A program made the translations under genes and the position numbers. From CALKCV01 sp964609515 (GTDB taxonomy: Bacteria > Cyanobacteriota > Cyanobacteriia > Cyanobacteriales > Microcoleaceae): a stretch of 64,000 nt of DNA. Shown piece after piece: positions 57,695 through 64,000 of this stretch. The stretch covers positions 1 to 64,000 of the forward strand of contig CAZSTZ010000002.1 of NCBI GenBank assembly GCA_964609515.1, read 5' to 3'. How positions within the stretch are numbered: position 1 is the stretch's first letter; the number at the start of each line of letters is the position of its first letter. Under the pieces are notes generated by a model. The model worked only from the letters and a program-made list of their open reading frames with translations, made no database searches and was not told the origin of the DNA.

Positions 57695-60658
57695 TTAAGC
57701 ATTACCAACGGGAATCTTAATAATAAATTCAGTTCCCGCCCCCGGTTTAGAAACGCACTCAATATTTCCTCGATGGCGTTCCACCACAATTTGATAGCTA
57801 ATAGATAAACCCAAACCGGTGCCTTTACCCACAGGTTTAGTCGTAAAAAACGGGTCGAACAACTTTTGGCGAACCTTCTCGGGAATGCCCGGACCGTTAT
57901 CGGCAATTTTAATTTCTACAAACCGACCCTTTGTTAGTTCCCCGTTAGAGAGAAAAGAACCTTGCTTTACTTCCGTAGAAATTTTAATTGTTGGCAAAGA
58001 ACAAGTAGGAAAAATTGAATCATTTCCCCTGGATAAATTACCAGCGATCGCCCCTTCTTCCAAAGCATCGAGAGCGTTACCGATAATATTCATAAAAACC
58101 TGATTCAACTGACCCGGATAACAATCCATTCGCGGCAAATCTCCATATTCTTTAACAACTTCTACCCGAGGACTTTCTCCATTTTCCTTAAAGCGGTGCT
58201 TTAAAATCAAGAGCGTACTTTCGATACCGTCGTGAAGATTAACCCGCTTTTGTTCCGCCTCATCCAAACGAGAAAAATTACGGAGGGAGAGGACAATTTC
58301 TCGTATTCTATCTGCCCCTATTTTCATCGAATTTAGAACTTTTGGTAAATCTTCCAAGATAAAATCGAGTTCCATTGCCTCTATTTCTTCTTGAATTAGC
58401 GGCGCGGGTTCTGGATATTCTTCCTGGTAAAGTTCTATCAGTCGTAATAAATCTTGGACGTACTGATTCGCGTGGCTAATATTACCAGAAATAAAACCGA
58501 CGGGATTATTAATTTCGTGAGCGACGCCAGCTACGAGCTGCCCCAAACTCGCCATCTTTTCGTTTTGAACCATTAAAAGTTGAGTTTGTTTTAATTCCTT
58601 TAAAGTCCCTGCAAGCTCGTAGTTTTTACTTCTTAATTTTTGCGAGGTTAAATGTAACTCATCTACAGTTTTTTGCAAAGTCTCTTCGGCTTTCTTTCTG
58701 GCAGTAATGTCGCTGCGAATCGCTACATATTTATAGGGCTTTTGTTCGTCGTTTAAAAAAGGTACGATGGTAGTGTAAACCCAGTAATAATTGCCATCTT
58801 TGCTGCGATTTTTCACTTCTCCAGTCCAGACTTTTCCTTGACTAATAGTTGACCAGAGATTTTGAAAAAACTCCCGCGAATGATAGCCAGAATTAACTGC
58901 TTTGTGGGTCTTGCCAATGATTTCCTCCCGGGAATATTGAGACAGCTCGCAAAACTTATTGTTGACATAAGTAATGACACCCTTTTCGTCAGTTATGGCT
59001 ACAATAGAAGAGCGGTCCAGAGCGAATTTTTGAAATTCTAATTCTTTGAGAGTTTGTTGTAATTTGGCTTCGGCAGCTTTGCGATCGCTAATATCGGTAA
59101 TCATCCGCAACACCCCGGAAAATTCCTTGCTAGCATCAAAAATTGGCGTTGCCGAAACAATAGCCCAAAGGTCGGAACCGTCCTTGCGTTTAAACTTAAA
59201 ATCGTGGCGTTCGTGGTAGCCTTGACGGCGGCGTTCCACATATAGTTCTGCTTGTTTTTGACTGTCGCCATCCATAAATTCAAAGAGCGATCGCCCCAGC
59301 ATTTCCTCAACTTTATAACCGAGCATTTCTGCCATCCTGTTGTTAGCAAAAGTCGTCTTGCTCTCGGCATCAAACATCCAAATACCCTCGGAAGCTGTCT
59401 CGACAATATAACGATAATGACTTTCGCTGTCTCTCAAAGCTTCTTCTGTTTTTTTCCGTTCGGTGACATCGCTTTCGATGGCAATAAAACCCTGCAAATC
59501 TCCCGTTTGATGGTCGTAAATTGGGGTTATAGACAAAGATAGCCAATAGCCATTTCCATCTTTTTTATAATTATAGATTTCCCCGTCAAATTCTTCTCGG
59601 GCAGCGATGGCTTTTCTAATTTTTGCCACCGTTTCTGGATTAGTTTTTTCTCCTTGAAGAAAAGAACCCGGTTTTCGTCCCAAAACTTCTTCTAATTGAT
59701 AACCTGTAATTTTCGTAAACGCTTCATTTACCCATTGAATGGAACCGTGAGGATTGGTAATAATGACAGCATTTTGAGTTTTTTGAGCTACCAACGCCAA
59801 GCGAGATGATTCTAACTCCGTTTGCTTTCTTTCTGTAATATCTTGAGAAATCCTTAACACATATCTAGAGACTCCTTCGTCGTCAAACAAGGGCACTTTT
59901 TTAGTGTGGAGAAAGCGCTTTTTTCCCTGGGGAGTTTCTATGGCTTCTGAGGGACGTTCTACAGTTTCCCCTGTAGCTAGCATTTCCCATTCTTGTTTGC
60001 TGGTTTTGTTGGCGGGGAAAATCTCATCGCACCCTTTACCCACTGCCTCTTCGGAACTATAACCAAAAAGTTCTTCGCTAGCTTTATTCCAGTAAATAAA
60101 ACGCCGTTCGATCGCATCTTTAATAACGACGCTAACTGGGAGATTATCTAATACTGCATTGAGGAAATCTGTAGTATTTCTGAGATTAATTTCTGTTTTT
60201 TTCCTCTCGGTAATGTCTAAAATTACCCCATCTAAATACAGAATAGCTGCGGCGTTATTTTCTCCTTCTCCATAAACAGGTTGACCTTTTTCATAAACCC
60301 ATTTTAAACTTTCATCTGCTGCCAAAATGCGATATTCTAAGATATAAGGCTTACAAGCTTCTAGGCTTTTTTTAACTTCGATTTTAACTTTTTCTCGGTC
60401 TTGGGGATGAATAATACTGGCAAAAGAACGAACCCGATTGTTGATAAAATCTGAAGGTGGATAACCAGCGATTTCCTCAATGGCATCGCCGATAAATTCC
60501 ATGGTCCAATGGGAGTCGCAAGCACAGCGGTAGAAAGCACCCGGAATATTAGCAACTAAAGTTTTATATCGTTCTTCGCTAGTATCGAAGGAGCCCTTTT
60601 TCTGCGCCTGGTTAACTTTGTCTCGATGGGAGTAGGGGGAATTTGAAGATATCTGCAT
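57695..60658 (-). CDS. Multi-PAS sensor histidine kinase
   Basis: This 987-residue soluble kinase has five PAS domains in series (starting near residues 30, 165, 285, 410 and 535; e.g. NAVIITNPHGSIQWVNEAFT, SSIVAITDEKGVITYVNNKF), each closed by a PAC segment such as DITERKKTE. A coiled coil and a kinase core follow, with MASLGQLVAGVAHEINNPVG (His near 715), NIIGNALDALEEG, DNGPGIPEKVRQKLF and KGTGLGLSISYQIV. Tandem PAS arrays usually integrate redox or light-linked signals. There are no membrane helices and no receiver domain, so a separate response regulator must exist. A 40-bp spacer with repeats separates it from the gene at 57634. Confidence 0.92.
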   Translation of the reverse strand: MQISSNSPYSHRDKVNQAQKKGSFDTSEERYKTLVANIPGAFYRCACDSHWTMEFIGDAIEEIAGYPPSDFINNRVRSFASIIHPQDREKVKIEVKKSLEACKPYILEYRILAADESLKWVYEKGQPVYGEGENNAAAILYLDGVILDITERKKTEINLRNTTDFLNAVLDNLPVSVVIKDAIERRFIYWNKASEELFGYSSEEAVGKGCDEIFPANKTSKQEWEMLATGETVERPSEAIETPQGKKRFLHTKKVPLFDDEGVSRYVLRISQDITERKQTELESSRLALVAQKTQNAVIITNPHGSIQWVNEAFTKITGYQLEEVLGRKPGSFLQGEKTNPETVAKIRKAIAAREEFDGEIYNYKKDGNGYWLSLSITPIYDHQTGDLQGFIAIESDVTERKKTEEALRDSESHYRYIVETASEGIWMFDAESKTTFANNRMAEMLGYKVEEMLGRSLFEFMDGDSQKQAELYVERRRQGYHERHDFKFKRKDGSDLWAIVSATPIFDASKEFSGVLRMITDISDRKAAEAKLQQTLKELEFQKFALDRSSIVAITDEKGVITYVNNKFCELSQYSREEIIGKTHKAVNSGYHSREFFQNLWSTISQGKVWTGEVKNRSKDGNYYWVYTTIVPFLNDEQKPYKYVAIRSDITARKKAEETLQKTVDELHLTSQKLRSKNYELAGTLKELKQTQLLMVQNEKMASLGQLVAGVAHEINNPVGFISGNISHANQYVQDLLRLIELYQEEYPEPAPLIQEEIEAMELDFILEDLPKVLNSMKIGADRIREIVLSLRNFSRLDEAEQKRVNLHDGIESTLLILKHRFKENGESPRVEVVKEYGDLPRMDCYPGQLNQVFMNIIGNALDALEEGAIAGNLSRGNDSIFPTCSLPTIKISTEVKQGSFLSNGELTKGRFVEIKIADNGPGIPEKVRQKLFDPFFTTKPVGKGTGLGLSISYQIVVERHRGNIECVSKPGAGTEFIIKIPVGNA

Positions 60659-60788
60659 GATTTTTTTCTCGTAAGTTTTGGGCGCGATTTAACTGCTACC
60701 GGTGTTCGACCGACTCGCGGTCTTACGAACTATTGTATTAATTTTCAAAGAAGTTTTATGAACTTTTGTAAAGTTTGGTGGGATAGAT

Positions 60789-61535
60789 ATGGATAAACCA
60801 GGTTATAAACTGCGATTGGAAGAGGTAGGCTTGGCGACGAGATTGGGCGTCCGCTTGCTAACCGATCTGTCTTTTGCCGTCCAACCCGGAGAAAAAGCGG
60901 CCATAATCGGGCCATCGGGAGCGGGTAAAACTTCTTTATTAAGAGTGTTAAATCGATTAACTTCTCCCACCGTCGGTTCTATTTATCTGGAAGGACGGAA
61001 TATTCGGGAAATATCGGTGTTGGAGTGGCGGCGAGAGGTGACGTTGGTGCTTCAGGAGTCGAAATTGTTGGGGATGTCGGTAGGGGAGGCGATCGCTTAT
61101 CCTCTTAAGTTGCGCGGTTTGGGGCCAGCAGAAATCTCGGAACGTACTTCCTACTGGATGGAACAATTGCACGTTCCCCAAGATTGGTTATCGCGGACGG
61201 AGTTACAACTTTCCGTGGGGCAGCGACAGTTGGCAGCCATTACTCGGGCAATGGCCATCGAACCGAAAATTCTCTTATTAGACGAGCCCGTTTCGGCCCT
61301 GGATAGCGGTAAAGGAGCTCAGTTGTTAAAAGCGCTTCAATTATTAGCGGACAAAGGCACGACTATTTTAATGGCCAACCATCAATTAGAGATTGCCCGG
61401 GAATTTTGCACCCGAGTCCTCCACTTAGAGTCTGGGAAACTGGTAGCGGACGTTTCCTCTGAGGAAGTGGACTGGGTGGGGTTGCGGCAAAACTTAATTG
61501 CGGCAGAAGTGCGGGAAACTGAGGAATGGAGCTAG
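60789..61535 (+). CDS. ABC transporter ATP-binding protein
   Basis: This 248-residue ABC ATPase has Walker A IIGPSGAGKTSLLRVLNRL (about 38-56), the signature LQLSVGQRQLAAITRAMA, Walker B KILLLDEPVSALDSG and the switch His in LMANHQLEIAREF. It resembles the FetA/YbbL-type ATPases and amino-acid-type importers. No permease gene is adjacent; the next 540 bp is repeats and the gene beyond is on the other strand. Its partner must lie elsewhere. A weak GGGATAGAT segment precedes the ATG. Confidence 0.88.
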   Translation: MDKPGYKLRLEEVGLATRLGVRLLTDLSFAVQPGEKAAIIGPSGAGKTSLLRVLNRLTSPTVGSIYLEGRNIREISVLEWRREVTLVLQESKLLGMSVGEAIAYPLKLRGLGPAEISERTSYWMEQLHVPQDWLSRTELQLSVGQRQLAAITRAMAIEPKILLLDEPVSALDSGKGAQLLKALQLLADKGTTILMANHQLEIAREFCTRVLHLESGKLVADVSSEEVDWVGLRQNLIAAEVRETEEWS

Positions 61536-62073
61536 TAGGGTGCGCAGTGCGCACTTCGTTTGTAGGCAAAAGGCAAGAGGCAAGAGGCAAGAGTGGGGAA
61601 GGTTTGTAAGTAAAAATGCGTACTCAAGAGAGCGTTTTCCGCTCTCACGACTCTTTCCATTAACCCCAGTGCTAGTAGGGTGCGCACTGCCAGGGCTGTC
61701 AAGGTGGTCAACAGATTTTGTGGTGGGGGGAGGCAAAAGGCAAAAGGCAAAAGGCAAAAGGGGGGAATTAAAGAGCAAAAAACGACCCACTAAGTGCCAA
61801 TTCCTATCTCGTTCATTAGCTCAAGATAGCCTAAAGTAACGTTTTTTCGTTCTCGTGGCTGCACCTTGACAGTGCTGGGTGCGCACTGCGCACCTTAAAA
61901 AATTACTTTTGCCTTTTGCCTTTTGCCTCTTGCCTTCAGCATTGCCTCTTGCCTCTTGCCTCTTGCCTTCAGTAGCACTGCGCACCTTACAAAATTACTT
62001 TTGCCTTTTGCCTTTTGCCTCTTGCCTTCACCATTGCCTCTTGCCTCTTGCCTTCACCATTGCCTCTTGCCTC
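61536..62073. repeat. Heptamer short tandem repeats and GTAGGGTGCGCAC repeats
   Basis: This 540-bp stretch without genes is built of GGCAAGA/GGCAAAA heptamers (plus direction at 61566-61592 and 61733-61760; minus direction, CTTGCCT/TTTGCCT, at 61908-62085). Copies of GTAGGGTGCGCAC or AGTGCGCACCTT lie near 61535, 61675, 61878 and 61977. The repeats reach into the last codons of the regulator gene at 62074. No coding or RNA gene was seen. Confidence 0.85.
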
Positions 62074-62820
62074 TTAACTTTTACCTGCTGCCACCGCTAG
62101 CGGTTGTTTGGGAGTATTTGTCAGTGGGCCGCCTTCGAGTTTTTCTTTATTGAAGCGATAGCCGACGCTGCGGACTGTTTGAATTAAACTGGGTTCGCCG
62201 GGGTGGAGGTCTATTTTTTTGCGCAGGGAGAGAACGTGGGTGTCGATAGTCCGGGGGTTGTCGATCGCATCGGGCCAGGCCCGCTGTAACAATTCGGAAC
62301 GACTCAGAGCTAGGCCCCCCGCTTGAGCTAAAACGTAGAGAAGGCTAAACTCTTGGGGAGTTAAATCGATAAAATAACCTTTAAACTTAACGCGACGATG
62401 CACCAAATCTATTGTTAAGTCGCCATAATCGAGACTGAAAAGTGGAGTTATTTTTCTTTGGCGTCGCAATAGGGCCTCGACTCGGGCCAAAAATTCTTTA
62501 ATGCCGAAGGGTTTGGTGAGGTAGTCATCTGCGCCCGCCCTCAAACCCGCGACGATATCTGCTTCGGTGTTCCGGGCCGATAAGATTAAAATGAGACTTT
62601 GTTGGCATTCCTGAAGCCACTGACAAAATTCGAGACTGTTTCCATTTGGCAATTCAGCTTCAAGAATTATTAGACTGGGCTGAATTTGCGGCAATTTTTC
62701 TTTGGCGCTGCGGATATCTCCCGATTGAGATACCAAATATCCCTCTTGCTGTAAATGCCAGCCTAAGAGCGATCGCAAATTTGGATTTTCTTCTATTATT
62801 AAAATCCGACGAGATTTCAC
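62074..62820 (-). CDS. OmpR/PhoB-family response regulator with atypical receiver
   Basis: The start chosen is the GTG at 62820 (VKSRRILIIEENPNLRS) with GGTGG upstream; an upstream TTG would add six residues. The 248-residue product has a receiver domain (1-120) and a winged-helix DNA-binding domain (about 135-230: TPQEFSLLYVLAQAGGLALS, VRSVGYRF). In the receiver, the phospho-acceptor position in SLIILEAELPNGNSLEFC is Glu instead of Asp, and the usual DD pair is EE (IIEEN). The Ser (LILSARN) and Lys (YLTKPFG) remain. Such a receiver is probably not phosphorylated, and Glu can mimic the phosphorylated state. It may bind DNA constitutively or sense another input. Its target is unknown. Confidence 0.88.
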   Translation of the reverse strand: MKSRRILIIEENPNLRSLLGWHLQQEGYLVSQSGDIRSAKEKLPQIQPSLIILEAELPNGNSLEFCQWLQECQQSLILILSARNTEADIVAGLRAGADDYLTKPFGIKEFLARVEALLRRQRKITPLFSLDYGDLTIDLVHRRVKFKGYFIDLTPQEFSLLYVLAQAGGLALSRSELLQRAWPDAIDNPRTIDTHVLSLRKKIDLHPGEPSLIQTVRSVGYRFNKEKLEGGPLTNTPKQPLAVAAGKS

Positions 62821-63270
62821 CGATCCACCTTTACCCAAAATTTATAATTCGTTCTTTATTAGCTTAACAAAAGTTCGCTCTTACTTCTGTAACATCTACT
62901 ACTTTCGCTCTTTTTTCTCGGTTAATTTAGTTTTTTTTATCTGGCTGATTATAACATTTAATCGTTTTTGAGTCAATAAGTTGAGAATTTTAGTTAAAAC
63001 AAGAGAAAAAAAAGTTAAAAATTTGGTAAAACTGGGTAATTGTACTGTGAAAATAGCGATCGCTCCCGATAAATTGTTTTAAAATGTAAAGTTAGGTGAA
63101 GGAGGCCAATGCTCCCTGGGACGCTCCTAACCCGAAGAGCTCGAAGGCGCAAACTGGAGAAACGTGCTAGGATACCAAGAACGAATTGGCTAATGTCACG
63201 ATTCCCAAGCCAACCCACCGTAAAAATGTAAAAGAAATAAAAATTAGCTAAAAGTTAACAAGAGGCCATT
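62821..63270. other. Divergent intergenic region with a possible structured leader
   Basis: This 450-bp spacer has a T/A-rich left part with the regulator promoter. The right part (about 63080-63230) is more G/C-rich and can fold: GTTAGG near 63091 with CCTAAC near 63126, GGAG/CTCC inside, and GAGCTC beyond. It precedes the DUF6761 gene and may be its untranslated leader or a small RNA. I could not match it to a known RNA family. Confidence 0.4.
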
Positions 63271-63519
63271 ATGCTTACCGACACTCTGACAATCCGCCAC
63301 TACCAAAAACTGACCGATTCTTTAGTCGAAATGTGGAATCGAGGCTATCGCTATGATGATTTACGGCTGTTTTTAGATGGTTATCTGGCAGCTTTAAGGC
63401 ATAGCAATAGCCTCGAACCTTATCACGTTCACAGGTTGGAGGAAGAAACCACTCGCTACATTTGCGATCCTTCTAATTTTGAAATGCCCCAACCTCAACC
63501 ACAGGTCGATTATTATTAA
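63271..63519 (+). CDS. DUF6761 protein
   Basis: This 82-residue cyanobacterial protein (MLTDTLTIRHYQKLTDSLVE, MWNRGYRYDDLRLFLDGYLA, ALRHSN, HRLEEETTRYICDPSNFE) is mainly helical and ends in a Pro/Gln-rich tail. Its sequence fits DUF6761, a small family of unknown function conserved through cyanobacteria. An AAGAGG site lies upstream of the ATG. Confidence 0.8.
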   Translation: MLTDTLTIRHYQKLTDSLVEMWNRGYRYDDLRLFLDGYLAALRHSNSLEPYHVHRLEEETTRYICDPSNFEMPQPQPQVDYY

Positions 63520-63841
63520 CCGGGTTTTAATTTGTTAGTTGTTAATTGCTAACTGCTAATTGTAAAAAAAGCAGTAAAAAAGCAATTAGCAATTAGACAT
63601 TTTAAATGCTCCAAATTTACTCTGCATTGTCCCTGATGGCGGTGCTTTTTTTTTGCCGCAAAAATTGTAAATTTTTCTAACAAAAGTCTTGTAATTTTTC
63701 CTCGATTATTCTAAAGTAGCTGTTGAATTTGGAATAGTTTTTAAAACTACCGTTAATGGGGAAAGCAAATTAAAAAGCAGGGTGCCCTCAGCAATAGCGC
63801 TATATTAATCCCCATCCTCAGATAGATAAAAAGGAAAAATT
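63520..63841. other. Intergenic region before the last gene
   Basis: This 322-bp spacer holds a GTTAATTGCTAACTGCTAATT-type repeat pair at 63531-63598 and then A/T-rich DNA with the promoter of the gene at 63842. A T run near 63646-63655 could mark a terminator, but no convincing stem precedes it. Confidence 0.5.
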
Positions 63842-64000
63842 ATGAGTGACAAGGGCCCGTTTTTAAAACCGAGAATTTCAGCAACAGCGATCGCCGCCGG
63901 CACCCTAGCTATTATCGCCTCATCCATTCCCTCAAATGCTACCCCAGGGGAAACCAATTTATCCCCAGCAGCAGTAATCCCAGTAGAAAAATTAGAACAA
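63842..64000 (+). CDS. Secreted protein, N-terminal fragment (cut by window end)
   Basis: The ATG at 63842 follows AAGGA and opens a frame that runs off the right edge after 53 codons. The peptide starts MSDKGPFLKPRISATAIAAG and has a hydrophobic segment (TAIAAGTLAIIASSIPSNA) with a likely signal-peptidase site after SNA. A Thr/Pro-rich mature start follows. The product is exported or membrane-anchored; nothing more can be said without the rest. Confidence 0.75.
   Translation, partial: MSDKGPFLKPRISATAIAAGTLAIIASSIPSNATPGETNLSPAAVIPVEKLEQ

Noticed and set aside
61560..62085. Regular short repeats that could suggest a CRISPR array
   Set aside because: Units are 7 bp, contiguous and without unique spacers; no cas genes are near.
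63640..63660. Terminator at the T run after GGCGGTGC
   Set aside because: The preceding bases do not form a stable stem.

Overview
The window looks like the chromosome of a filamentous cyanobacterium, probably a non-heterocystous Oscillatoriales-type species (Microcoleus/Oscillatoria/Kamptonema-like). The evidence is the very frequent HIP1 octamer GCGATCGC, cyanobacteria-restricted families (HetR, PatX, DUF1830, DUF6761, a high-light photosystem II radical SAM protein, the phylloquinone men genes), and many dispersed palindromes built on AGAAACCCGG/CCGGGTTTCT. No rRNA, tRNA or CRISPR array was recognised. Two 100-base runs of N (37239-37338 and 54420-54519) are assembly gaps lying inside minisatellites.

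Layout. 1-5000: a type I restriction locus (end of hsdS, complete hsdR) with two toxin-antitoxin modules on the opposite strand between them; the first toxin is frameshifted and the second module sits between 65-bp direct repeats. 5098-17464: six consecutive minus-strand signalling genes (response regulator, two hybrid or receiver kinases, and three paralogous dCache membrane receptors ending in a hybrid kinase or in adenylate cyclase domains). 17831-19021: a frameshifted RTX-type protein with a duplicated tail. 19059-22177: a 2-oxoglutarate decarboxylase-type ThDP enzyme plus succinic semialdehyde dehydrogenase, the pair that closes the cyanobacterial TCA cycle. 22517-27258: a DUF6745 gene between two MITE-like elements, a Wzc-type exopolysaccharide kinase and cysC. 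27769-29482: patX and hetR, with a hairpin before patX and a terminator between the genes. 29555-32344: a solitary type III-like restriction helicase. 32547-38990: msrB, a retropepsin-like protease, menH-menC-menE, panE and a DHNA-CoA thioesterase-like gene, so most of a phylloquinone set. 38990-44206: peptidoglycan-binding, TerB, DUF815, TMEM14, AlaDH/PNT-like and EamA genes.

44339-46756 holds two Uma2 endonuclease genes whose 3' parts are identical over 369 bp (recent gene conversion), enclosing two unknown genes. 47037-52421 holds a full-length major vault protein homologue and, upstream on the same strand, a Ser/Thr kinase-WD40 protein. 52526-54230 is an NDH-2 NADH dehydrogenase pseudogene broken by a frameshift and by a miniature IS200/IS605-like element. 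The right end has the radical SAM protein, DUF1830, a five-PAS histidine kinase, an ABC ATPase, an OmpR-type regulator with Glu in place of the phospho-acceptor Asp, DUF6761 and the start of a secreted protein.

The most notable items are the major vault protein gene, which is eukaryote-like down to its C-terminal cap motif, and the PatX-HetR pair. Bacterial vault homologues and PatX have both been described before, so these are not wholly new families. What is less expected is their detailed context here: the kinase-WD40 neighbour of the vault gene and the 12-bp inverted repeat next to the patX start. The genome also carries many small mobile or repeated elements, several of which have changed genes: repeat-derived residues inside menE, a repeat-supplied stop codon in the kinase at 8026, and the broken NDH-2 gene.
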